Shown in pieces: positions 7,808 to 14,221 of a stretch of DNA of 21,440 bases (positions are counted from its first letter, which is position 1; the number at the start of each line of letters is the position of its first letter). Under the pieces are notes generated by a model. That model saw nothing but the letters and a program-made list of their open reading frames with translations, did no database searches and was not told the origin of the DNA. The translations under genes were made by a program, and so were the position numbers. This stretch comes from CANHEE01 sp043777755 (GTDB lineage: Bacteria > Bacteroidota > Bacteroidia > Chitinophagales > Saprospiraceae). The stretch lies in assembly GCA_043777755.1 (NCBI GenBank), contig JAYWHK010000240.1, forward strand, positions 1 through 21,440, written 5' to 3'.

Positions 7808-7845
7808 AAAAAAACCTTGCCCACACCTTTCGGTAGCAGACAAGG
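7808..7845 (-). terminator. Intrinsic terminator between the methyltransferase and the ScfR-type gene
   Basis: The minus strand folds CCTTG (7845-7841) with CAAGG (7819-7815). The inner helix includes several G-U pairs and ends in ACC-GAAA-GGT, a GNRA-type tetraloop (7834-7825). Seven U follow (7814-7808). Upstream AAGAG can extend the stem into the U tract. It could end the der/methyltransferase transcript or attenuate the regulator gene 78 nt further on. Confidence 0.7.
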
Positions 7846-7863
7846 CTCTTAACCCCAAAAAAC
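7808..7863 (-). ncRNA. Candidate short RNA or attenuated leader of the ScfR-type gene
   Basis: A well-spaced promoter (7899-7869) predicts a start near 7863, and an intrinsic terminator ends at 7808, giving an RNA of about 55 nt. Its 5' end reads GUUUUUUGGGG, and most of the rest is the GAAA-looped terminator hairpin. It contains no ATG. Read-through would produce the regulator mRNA with a long leader. No known RNA family was recognised. The alternative is that this is simply a terminator with a chance promoter match in AT-rich DNA. Confidence 0.4.
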
Positions 7864-7897
7864 TGATACAAATATAGTATGAAACTAAGAGCCTGTC
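7839..7897 (-). other. Inverted repeat acting as possible antiterminator
   Basis: On the minus strand GACAGGCTCTTA (7897-7886) pairs with TAAGAGCCTTGTC (7851-7839) over 12 bp with one bulged base and a 34-nt loop. Its 3' arm includes the bases that form the 5' arm of the 7808-7845 terminator, so the two helices exclude each other. Its 5' arm contains the TTGACA promoter element. On the plus strand the same hairpin is followed by six T and could terminate, but no plus-strand gene precedes it. Confidence 0.5.
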
Positions 7898-7899
7898 AA
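7869..7899 (-). promoter_or_regulatory. Bacteroidota-type promoter in the gap before the ScfR-type gene
   Basis: The minus strand has TTGACA (7899-7894) and TATATTTG (7876-7869); the first three bases, TTG, lie 20 nt from the TAnnTTTG box, the spacing expected of the Bacteroidota primary sigma factor. This is one of the two best -33/-7 pairs in the window. The predicted start is near 7863. Confidence 0.6.
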
Positions 7900-7988
7900 G
7901 TTTTTTATCTAAAATTTTTATTAAAGAGATGAAAAACTTTAGATTTGCTTCAAAAACCTACGTAAGTATATAGTTATTATTAAAAAAG

Positions 7989-8031
7989 ATAATTTTTTCT
8001 ATATTTTCAAAAATAATTTTTTCTATATTTT
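7989..8031. repeat. 24-bp-period direct repeat across the methyltransferase stop
   Basis: ATAATTTTTTCTATATTTT occurs at 7989-8007 and again, identically, at 8013-8031. The second copy contains the stop codon of the methyltransferase gene (8023-8025). It looks like a recent tandem duplication of the gene's 3' end and does not alter the protein. Confidence 0.75.
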
Positions 8032-9228
8032 TTGCAGACACGCCATATAAAATCCATCATAACCATGTTGCGCAGGCGAACAACGTTTTTCTTCTATTAA
8101 TTCAAACGCTCCGTTTTGTTGCTCTAAAAACCACTGTACTTGATTTTCAGATTCCGAAGGCAAAAGGCTACACGTTGCGTACACCATTTTACCACCTTTG
8201 CGAAGCATTTTTGAATAACGGTCTAAAATATCTCGTTGTGTGATTTGTATTTTTTGGATAAAATCAAGCGACATTTTCCACTTAGCATCAGGATTGCGTT
8301 TTAAAACACCTAAACCAGAACAAGGCACATCTAACAACAATCTGTCGGCTGTTTCGTGCAAACGCTTGATGGTTTTATTGTTCTCTATCAAACGAGTTTC
8401 TGTATTGCTAATGCCAGCACGGCGACCTCGTTTTTTCAATTCTTCCAATTTCCAAGCCTCTATGTCCAATGCAATCAAACTGCCTTTGCTTTGCATCAAC
8501 GCCGACAAATGCAATGTTTTTCCACCTGCGCCAGCGCAAGCATCTATGACTCTCATTCCTGGTTTGACATCTAAGAATGGAGCAATCCATTGAGAACCAG
8601 CATCTTGCACTTCAAAAAGACCTTCTTTAAAACTTTGCGAAGTGAAAATATTTTTTCTTTCTTTCAAAACCAAAGCATCAGGTGCATCGTTCAACGTCGT
8701 AGCGAAAACACCTTCATTTTCCAATTTGTTTTGTAAATCAGAAAGACTTGTTTTAAGCGTATTTGCTCGAAGAATCACTTTTGCTGGTTGATTCATCGCT
8801 TTTAGCTCTTGTGTCCAAATATTCTCGCTCAACTGCGAAGCAACTTCGACATCTAACCAATCAGGAACAGACTCGATGATGGCTCGGTTTCCTCGTGCTG
8901 TTTCCAATAATTTCTTAACGTTATCAGCATTTACATTTTTGAAACCAATCCAATCGTTTGCTTCATAGCCTTTTTGCAAAAACCAAGTACCAATAATTTG
9001 ATTAAGGTAACGACTTTCGTTGCCTTCTGCCTGACACAAATGAACCAACAAACGCCAGTTTCTTACAATTTCATAGACATTTTCAGCAATAAAAGCCCTA
9101 TCTCGTGCGCCCCATTTTGGGTTTGATTTTAGGACTTTTTCTATTACTTTGTCAGCGTGTTTCTTTTGAAAAAAAACTTCTTCTAAGGAAAAAACAATCG
9201 CTTCTATTAAAACAAGATGTAACCTCAT
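8023..9228 (-). CDS. RsmB/NOP2-family RNA (cytosine-5) methyltransferase
   Basis: A SAM-dependent methyltransferase expected to make m5C in rRNA in the cytosol. From the ATG at 9228 it is 401 residues. The N-terminal half is helical and RNA-binding-like, with RANTLK (154-159) as the conserved entry to the catalytic part and QDAGSQ (208-213) next. SAM motif I is VIDACAGAGGKT (227-238). Motif IV is DVPCSGLG (300-307) with C303, and motif VI is ATCSLLPSES (351-360) with C353; these are the paired cysteines of m5C RNA methyltransferases. A longer reading from 9468 would add 80 residues that overlap the der 3' end and look like translated antisense-quality sequence, so it was rejected. Der ends 10 nt upstream, implying one transcript. 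The target base cannot be told from sequence. Confidence 0.92.
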   Translation of the reverse strand: MRLHLVLIEAIVFSLEEVFFQKKHADKVIEKVLKSNPKWGARDRAFIAENVYEIVRNWRLLVHLCQAEGNESRYLNQIIGTWFLQKGYEANDWIGFKNVNADNVKKLLETARGNRAIIESVPDWLDVEVASQLSENIWTQELKAMNQPAKVILRANTLKTSLSDLQNKLENEGVFATTLNDAPDALVLKERKNIFTSQSFKEGLFEVQDAGSQWIAPFLDVKPGMRVIDACAGAGGKTLHLSALMQSKGSLIALDIEAWKLEELKKRGRRAGISNTETRLIENNKTIKRLHETADRLLLDVPCSGLGVLKRNPDAKWKMSLDFIQKIQITQRDILDRYSKMLRKGGKMVYATCSLLPSESENQVQWFLEQQNGAFELIEEKRCSPAQHGYDGFYMACLQKI

Positions 9229-9238
9229 TAAGATTTTT

Positions 9239-10540
9239 TTATTTTTCTCTAAAAAATATAGCAATTGGAACACCGCTAAAATCAAAAAATTCACGCATTT
9301 TATTTTCCAAAAAGTTTTTGTAACTGTCTTTAACGTGTTTTGGATGATTACAGAAGAATGCAAACGCAGGGAAATGCGTTGGCAATTGCGTAATGTATTT
9401 GATTTTGATAAAATGTCCACGGTGGCTCGGTGGCGGAACTGCCTCGATAACGTGTAACATCTTATCATTCAACTGAGAAGTAGTAATCTTACGCTTGCGG
9501 TTAGCGTGAACAGACATTGCCAATTCTACAATTTTGAAAATACGTTGTTTTTCCAAAGCGGAAACAAACAAAATCGGAACGTCATCAAAAGGACGAATCG
9601 CTTCCTTGATTTTTCTTTCAAAATCACGTGCTGTATTCGTTTCTTTTTCAATCAAATCCCATTTATTGACCAAAATTATAATGCCTTTATTGCGTTTTTG
9701 TGCCAAACGGAAAAGGCTCATGTCTTGACCTTCTAAGCCCAAAGTCGCATCTAACACCAACAAACATACATCACATTCTTCCATGGCATTGATGGCACGC
9801 ATGACTGAGTAAAACTCCAAATCTTCGTGAACTTTACTTTTACGACGGATTCCTGCGGTGTCAATCAATACAAATTCGTGTCCAAATTTATTGTATGTAG
9901 AGTGAATACTATCACGAGTCGTTCCTGCAATATCAGTAACGATATTTCTATCTTCGCCCAAAAGTGCGTTGGTCAATGATGATTTTCCAACGTTTGGCTG
10001 TCCCATAATAGAGATTTTTGGCAAATCCGTATCTAAGGGAATAAATTCCTCAACGTGTTGGCAAACTTCATCTAACAAATCGCCTGTATGACTGCCCGAC
10101 AGTGCCGCAATGAAAAACACATTATCAAAGCCCATACTGTAAAACTCATTGGCATCTAACAATCTTGCATTGTTATCCACTTTATTGACGGTCAAATAGA
10201 CTGGCTTTTTAGAGCGACGAAGAATGTGTGCGACCTCTTCGTCCAAATCCGTAATGCCCGTATAGGCATCTACGACGAAAATAATCACCGTTGCCTCTTC
10301 AATTGCGACCTGCACTTGATCTCTGATGGCGGCCTCGAAAATATCATCAGAACCGTGTACAAAACCACCCGTATCTACTACAGTAAAGGTTTTACCATTC
10401 CATTCACAAGTACCGTACTTACGGTCACGTGTTACACCGCTGATGTCATCAATGATGGCATCACGATTCTCTACTAATCTATTGTATAAAGTGGACTTCC
10501 CTACATTCGGACGTCCAACTACTGCTACTACATTACCCAT
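9239..10540 (-). CDS. der: Ribosome biogenesis GTPase Der (EngA)
   Basis: An essential double-GTPase that assists 50S subunit assembly. The 433-residue protein has G-domain 1 with GRPNVGKS (9-16), DTGG (56-59) and NKVD (119-122), and G-domain 2 with GQPNVGKS (180-187), DTAG (227-230) and NKWD (292-295). The C-terminal KH-like domain (about 350-433) includes the PPPSHRGHFIKIKY segment and ends near SGVPIAIFFREK. Length and domain order are standard. It is followed after 10 nt by an RNA methyltransferase gene, a sensible pairing in ribosome maturation. A TACCTTTG box lies upstream at 10640-10633 and would give a leader of about 85 nt. Confidence 0.98.
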   Translation of the reverse strand: MGNVVAVVGRPNVGKSTLYNRLVENRDAIIDDISGVTRDRKYGTCEWNGKTFTVVDTGGFVHGSDDIFEAAIRDQVQVAIEEATVIIFVVDAYTGITDLDEEVAHILRRSKKPVYLTVNKVDNNARLLDANEFYSMGFDNVFFIAALSGSHTGDLLDEVCQHVEEFIPLDTDLPKISIMGQPNVGKSSLTNALLGEDRNIVTDIAGTTRDSIHSTYNKFGHEFVLIDTAGIRRKSKVHEDLEFYSVMRAINAMEECDVCLLVLDATLGLEGQDMSLFRLAQKRNKGIIILVNKWDLIEKETNTARDFERKIKEAIRPFDDVPILFVSALEKQRIFKIVELAMSVHANRKRKITTSQLNDKMLHVIEAVPPPSHRGHFIKIKYITQLPTHFPAFAFFCNHPKHVKDSYKNFLENKMREFFDFSGVPIAIFFREK

Positions 10541-10632
10541 TCTATGTTTTTTATTGAAAATTAAAACATTTCATTTATTGTGAAATATTTGATTTTCAAG
10601 TAATTGTGTTTTATTTATAAGGAAAAATTTTG

Positions 10633-10640
10633 CAAAGGTA
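10633..10640 (-). promoter_or_regulatory. Putative -7 box of der
   Basis: The minus strand reads TACCTTTG, an exact TAnnTTTG match, about 93 nt before the der ATG in the divergent intergenic region. No well-placed -33 TTTG was found, so the call rests on the -7 element and on position. Confidence 0.45.
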
Positions 10641-10696
10641 CTATTATTTTTATGAAAATTTTTTTGAAAAAAATATGATTTTATAAAAAAGTTATA

Positions 10697-10704
10697 TATT
10701 TTTG
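10697..10704 (+). promoter_or_regulatory. Putative -7 box of the antitoxin-like gene
   Basis: TATTTTTG matches TAnnTTTG 17 nt before the ATG of the plus-strand small gene. This would give a leader of roughly 10 nt. The nearest upstream TTTG (10663-10666) is about 8 nt too far for the usual spacing, and the region is very AT-rich. Confidence 0.35.
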
Positions 10705-10721
10705 TATGAAAATACATAAAA

Positions 10722-10985
10722 ATGAATGTTGCAGAATTAAAAATATCTATTCATAGCCTTGTAGAAGGCGTTCAAGACGAAAATCTTTTATTGTCTTTCA
10801 ATGATTTATTGCGCAATATTGTGAAAATTCAGAAACAAACGATTGTAGGGTACAATGCTGATTTTGAACCTATTAGCATAACTCAGCTTGAAAAAGAAGC
10901 ATTAGAGCGTGTCCAAAATGTAAAGTTTGGTCAATTTATGAGTCAGCAACAAATGTTAGATTCTATTGAAAATAAATTTAACTAA
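10722..10985 (+). CDS. Small antitoxin-like protein of unknown partner
   Basis: An 87-residue protein, the only plus-strand gene in the window. The opening MNVAELKISIHSLVEGVQDE resembles the N-terminal dimerisation helix of small Bacteroidota antitoxin-like proteins that usually sit just ahead of RelE/ParE-type toxin genes. The middle is charged, and the C-terminus (ALERVQNVKFGQFMSQQQML) is helical with a conserved-looking E-x-x-R-x-x-x-G pattern. No membrane segment or signal peptide is present. The expected toxin gene does not follow; only a 21-codon ORF starts 15 nt after its stop. Assignment is by pattern of size and N-terminus and is not certain; it could be a free-standing regulator. 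Confidence 0.6.
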   Translation: MNVAELKISIHSLVEGVQDENLLLSFNDLLRNIVKIQKQTIVGYNADFEPISITQLEKEALERVQNVKFGQFMSQQQMLDSIENKFN

Positions 10986-11000
10986 ACTATAAATTTGTTT

Positions 11001-11066
11001 ATGAACCAAGAGTTTGATATTTGCTGGGATAATAATATTCACAGACAGGTTGAACGAAAGAAGTAA
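11001..11066 (+). pseudogene. 21-codon stub, possible toxin remnant
   Basis: An ATG 15 nt after the antitoxin-like stop opens a 21-residue reading frame, MNQEFDICWDNNIHRQVERK plus one Lys, then stops. The FDIxWD start looks like the first strand of RelE/ParE-type toxins, but nothing resembling the rest of such a protein follows before the convergent HAD gene ends at 11080. It may be a truncated toxin gene or a chance ORF. Confidence 0.3.
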
Positions 11067-11079
11067 AAACTGTTTAGTA

Positions 11080-11718
11080 CTATATAGACTTTAGCTCAAC
11101 GACTTTATAATCGTATATTTTTTTCAAAATAAAAGAAAAATCTTTCATTTGCTCATCTTTGAATAAATCGCCAATGACAATTGTTTTCATTTTGGCAGCA
11201 TCAGCGGCCCTAACGCCGTGAATACTGTCTTCAAAAACAATACATTCTTCTGGCGTTGCGCCTAATCTTTCTGCTGCAATTAGAAATCCTTCTGGATCAG
11301 GTTTGCCATTTTTGACATCATCTCCTGTAACTATAGTATCAAAATAAGAGCGAATATTTAGACCATCTAAGGTAAAATCCACATTGTGGTGGTTTGCAGC
11401 TGTTACCAACGCAATTTTTACGCCTTCTTGTTTGGCATTTTTTACAAAATCATCAAAACCATCAAATGCTTTGAGGTGAGGCGCATAAATATCACGGTAC
11501 ATTTTTTCTTTTTGAAACCCAAGAACCGCTACTTCTTCATCGCTGAGGTGTTCTCCAAGATTGCGTCTTACGCCTTCTTCAATCGTACCACGCATTTTGT
11601 AGTGCAATTCTTCGTCGCTCATTTCCACGCCGTGTGTTTTCAAAAATTCTCGCCAAGCAATCAAGTGGAAATCCATGTTGTCCACAATTGTGCCGTCCAT
11701 ATCAAAGAGATAATACAT
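11080..11718 (-). CDS. HAD-superfamily (subfamily IA) phosphatase, beta-phosphoglucomutase-like
   Basis: A 212-residue cytosolic hydrolase or phosphomutase. Motif I is DMDGT (6-10), with D6 the nucleophile and D8 the acid/base. A helical cap follows (about 15-85). Motif II is LVTAAN (104-109) with T106, motif III lysine is in NGKPDP (137-142, K139), and motif IV is FEDSIHGV (162-169) with the acidic pair E163-D164 that binds magnesium. The FEDSxxG pattern is typical of beta-phosphoglucomutase and sugar-phosphate phosphatases, but the substrate cannot be chosen from sequence. It lies 115 nt downstream of trhO with no promoter box seen, so read-through from trhO is plausible. Confidence 0.88.
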   Translation of the reverse strand: MYYLFDMDGTIVDNMDFHLIAWREFLKTHGVEMSDEELHYKMRGTIEEGVRRNLGEHLSDEEVAVLGFQKEKMYRDIYAPHLKAFDGFDDFVKNAKQEGVKIALVTAANHHNVDFTLDGLNIRSYFDTIVTGDDVKNGKPDPEGFLIAAERLGATPEECIVFEDSIHGVRAADAAKMKTIVIGDLFKDEQMKDFSFILKKIYDYKVVELKSI

Positions 11719-11833
11719 ATTTTAGAGTAATGAAAATAATTAAAAAATGAAATCAATTAAAAAAATAACTACTGAACAGATTATAAAAAAAGCTAAAATT
11801 ATTCATTGTTAGCTGTACGTTGTTCACTAAATA

Positions 11834-12871
11834 CTATTTTAAAAATTCTTTTTCTTTGGTTAATGTATAACGTCCGTTGCCAAATTTAGTACCATTGAAT
11901 TGTTCTGTTTTACGCAACACAACTTGTTCTTCCTGAGGCAATTGTGAAAAATCAGTACATTTTTTGGAACAACATTTTTGGAATTTTTCAGCACATTTTT
12001 CACACTGAATAAATAACAAGTGGCAAGCGTCATTGGCGCAGTTATTGTGCGTATCGCAAAGTTCGCCACATTGATGGCATTGCGCAACGATTTCATCGCT
12101 GATACGTTCACCTAAGCGTTCATCAAAAACAAAATTTTTGCCAACAAACTTATTTTCCAGACCTTCTTGTTTGGCATCATTGGCATATTTAATGATACCG
12201 CCTTCGAGTTGAAAAACGTTTTTAAAACCTTTGTGCTTGAAATAAGCACTGGCTTTTTCACAACGGATTCCGCCCGTGCAGTACATGACCAAGTTTTTAT
12301 CCTCGTTGCCTTTGAGCATATCTTCTACCAAATCCAACTCTTGTCGGAAAGTTTCTACTTGCGGACGAACAGCACCTTTGAAATAACCAACTTCGCTCTC
12401 GTAGTGGTTGCGCATATCTACCAAAATGGTATTTTCTTGCGCTGTAATTTCGTTAAAACGTTTGACATCAAGGTGAATACCAGTGTTTGAAGGGTCAAAT
12501 GTACTGTCATCTAATCCATCGGCAACAATTTTGGGACGAACCCGAACTGTTAGTGTGAAAAATGATTTTCCATTGTTATCAACAGCAATGTTCAAACGAT
12601 TTCCTACTAAAAAATCAATAGAATTGTAGGCTTCCTTAAAGGCTTCGAGGTTTTGCTCTGGAACTGAAACTTGCGCATTGATGCCCTCTTGAGCAACATA
12701 AATGCGTCCCATAACGCCTATTTTATTTAAAATCATATAAAAATGATCTCTAAAAGCGGCTGGGTTTTCAATTTTATGGTATTTGTAAAAAGAAATGGTG
12801 GTGCGTTTTTCGTCGCTTTGGAGCATTTTTTCTTTCAACTCACGACGATTAACTTTATTGTGCAGTTGCAT
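11834..12871 (-). CDS. trhO: tRNA uridine(34) hydroxylase (rhodanese-related, YceA/TrhO type)
   Basis: TrhO proteins carry out oxygen-dependent 5-hydroxylation of uridine 34 in tRNA anticodons. The 345-residue protein has the N-terminal acylphosphatase-like part (about 25-120, with GRIYVAQEGINAQVS) and a rhodanese domain with loop CTGGIRCEKAS (198-208); C198 is the conserved active-site cysteine. It ends in a cysteine-rich tail (265-305: CHQC, C272, C278, C283, CEKC, CC, C305) that looks metal-binding, as in the longer family members. A promoter with correct spacing lies 58-88 nt upstream of the ATG. The neighbour downstream is a HAD phosphatase with no obvious link to tRNA. Confidence 0.94.
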   Translation of the reverse strand: MQLHNKVNRRELKEKMLQSDEKRTTISFYKYHKIENPAAFRDHFYMILNKIGVMGRIYVAQEGINAQVSVPEQNLEAFKEAYNSIDFLVGNRLNIAVDNNGKSFFTLTVRVRPKIVADGLDDSTFDPSNTGIHLDVKRFNEITAQENTILVDMRNHYESEVGYFKGAVRPQVETFRQELDLVEDMLKGNEDKNLVMYCTGGIRCEKASAYFKHKGFKNVFQLEGGIIKYANDAKQEGLENKFVGKNFVFDERLGERISDEIVAQCHQCGELCDTHNNCANDACHLLFIQCEKCAEKFQKCCSKKCTDFSQLPQEEQVVLRKTEQFNGTKFGNGRYTLTKEKEFLK

Positions 12872-12928
12872 TGTTCTTGTTTTGTACTACTTGCAGGGTA
12901 GTGTTTAACAAATTTTAAATTTCGGGCG

Positions 12929-12959
12929 CAAAGGTAGGTTTTTTTTAATAAAAATCAAA
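12929..12959 (-). promoter_or_regulatory. Promoter of trhO
   Basis: On the minus strand TTTG (12959-12956), a 19-nt spacer and TACCTTTG (12936-12929) match the Bacteroidota -33/-7 promoter exactly. The predicted start is near 12922, giving a leader of about 50 nt before the trhO ATG. Confidence 0.65.
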
Positions 12960-13014
12960 AAAGAATGGTAAAATAGATAAAACTTACTATAGGTTTTTTG
13001 TAAAATTTGAGAAG

Positions 13015-13040
13015 CCCCCTTCTGTCTTTACAGAAAGAGG
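13015..13040. repeat. Imperfect GC-richer hairpin between porP-like gene and trhO
   Basis: TTCTGT (13020-13025) and ACAGAA (13030-13035) enclose a 4-nt loop, and CC/GG pairs with mismatches extend the stem outward. It is distinctly richer in G and C than the surrounding spacer and is not followed by a U run in either direction. It could be an interspersed hairpin repeat or an RNA processing site. Confidence 0.45.
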
Positions 13041-13065
13041 CCATCCCAAAAACCAATTATCGTAT

Positions 13066-13093
13066 AAATTTTACTTTAGAAAAAGTAAAATTT
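13066..13093. terminator. Perfect 12-bp AT hairpin after the porP-like gene
   Basis: AAATTTTACTTT (13066-13077) and AAAGTAAAATTT (13082-13093) form a perfect stem with a 4-nt loop, 8 nt past the porP-like stop. In the minus direction no U run follows, whereas on the plus strand the stem leads into a T-rich tract. It probably ends the porP-like transcript, perhaps with help from the 13015-13040 hairpin, but the polarity is unusual. Confidence 0.5.
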
Positions 13094-13101
13094 TTGTTTT
13101 T

Positions 13102-14052
13102 TTAATTTGAATAATTACCGCTATTACGGTCAATGATTAATTCTTCGTTGGTTTTCGTTTTTGGAAAAATCGAATAACCTACTGTTAATTCATGCGCGCC
13201 ACCGCTGTATTGTTGAAAGCGATTCAGAGCGTAGTCGTAAGAGTATGCAAAAGTCAAGCCATTATATTTTGTACCAACCATTACGCCCAATCCGCCGCCA
13301 CCGCCAACACGGTAAGATACTGCGCCAAATACTCTTTCTTCTAAGAAAGAGCCTTTCAAATTCAAGTCCACTTGAAAAGGTGCGCCTGGTAGTTTTTTCA
13401 ACATTAAAGATGGTTCTACTGTAATTGCGCCCGCAGGTTGTTTGTAACCTAACATGAACGTATAATATTTGAAACCTCCAGCTGTACCATTTCCGCTACC
13501 TGTATCGCTCAAACGAGCTTCAATAAGGTTCGGCATAGAAGCACCTATAGTTAATTTATCTTGATAAACACCATAAAAACCTACTGTTGCATCAAAAATA
13601 TTGACACCTTGCACATTGCTTAAAAGGATGTCGTCACCACTTTTTACCAAAGGATTTTCCAAAAGGCTATTGTTCAAACTCATGCGTTTGAATTCTGTAG
13701 AAAGACCTAATGCAGCCTTGAAATCATTGATTTTAAAACGGAAAGAGTAAGCCAATGCAGCTCTTAAACGGTTTGATGATGAAATATTTTCACCACTAAC
13801 CCATGCACCAATACCCATTTGGCTACCAACAGAACCATGGTAATTCAAGCCAACCGTCGTTGGTGCGCCTGTAAAACCCGTCCATTGGTTTTTGTAGTGT
13901 ACACTAAAATTTTGAGCACCATTCATGCCCGCAGCAGCTGGGTTCACAATTACTGGATTGATGATGTAATGGTTGAAAATCATTTCATCTTGTGCATTCA
14001 CAGTAGTAAAAAGGCACAATGCCGCTATAATGGAAAAGAATAACTTCTTCAT
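13102..14052 (-). CDS. PorP/SprF-family T9SS outer-membrane protein
   Basis: A 316-residue beta-barrel protein from the ATG at 14052; a TTG two codons upstream is less likely. The signal peptide ends near A20. The mature start carries the family signature HYIINPVIVNPAAAG, followed by KNQWTGFTGAPTT and repeated amphipathic strands ending in a glycine-rich barrel (YRVGGGGGLGVMVGTKY, TFAYSYDY). PorP/SprF proteins work with the type IX secretion system; SprF is needed for secretion of SprB in Flavobacterium, and type B C-terminal domain cargo commonly has a neighbouring PorP/SprF partner. Here the gene lies 169 nt downstream of a giant type B (CHU_C) adhesin gene, in the sprB-sprF order, so it is the likely dedicated partner of that adhesin. 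That partnership is inferred. Confidence 0.92.
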   Translation of the reverse strand: MKKLFFSIIAALCLFTTVNAQDEMIFNHYIINPVIVNPAAAGMNGAQNFSVHYKNQWTGFTGAPTTVGLNYHGSVGSQMGIGAWVSGENISSSNRLRAALAYSFRFKINDFKAALGLSTEFKRMSLNNSLLENPLVKSGDDILLSNVQGVNIFDATVGFYGVYQDKLTIGASMPNLIEARLSDTGSGNGTAGGFKYYTFMLGYKQPAGAITVEPSLMLKKLPGAPFQVDLNLKGSFLEERVFGAVSYRVGGGGGLGVMVGTKYNGLTFAYSYDYALNRFQQYSGGAHELTVGYSIFPKTKTNEELIIDRNSGNYSN

Positions 14053-14129
14053 GTTCAAGGGAAATATTTATTACAATCAGTCAAAATAAATACAACTGAT
14101 GGCAATGGTTTTTGGAAAATTTTTTGTTG

Positions 14130-14187
14130 AAAACATCAAGCAACATAAAATGCGTTTGTTTTGCTATAAAATATTGCTTGATGTTTT
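14130..14187. repeat. 14-bp inverted repeat between adhesin and porP-like gene
   Basis: AAAACATCAAGCAA (14130-14143) and TTGCTTGATGTTTT (14174-14187) match perfectly around a 30-nt loop, 34 nt past the adhesin stop. In the minus direction no U run follows; on the plus strand the stem leads to T-rich sequence. It may lower or stabilise transcription between adhesin and porP-like gene, for example as an mRNA 3'-end stabiliser, rather than act as a plain terminator. Confidence 0.6.
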
Positions 14188-14221
14188 ATTTTTTTTATAA
14201 AAAATATTGAAATTTTTAATA

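Noticed and set aside
9229..9468. 80-residue N-terminal extension of the RNA methyltransferase
   Set aside because: It overlaps the last 230 nt of der in another frame, has no family similarity, and the ATG at 9228 gives the normal N-terminus 10 nt after the der stop.
11719..11833. Promoter search between the HAD phosphatase gene and trhO
   Set aside because: No TAnnTTTG box was found on the minus strand, so no promoter is claimed there.
14053..14058. Two-codon extension of the PorP/SprF-like protein
   Set aside because: The upstream codon is TTG; the ATG at 14052 gives a standard MKK signal-peptide start.
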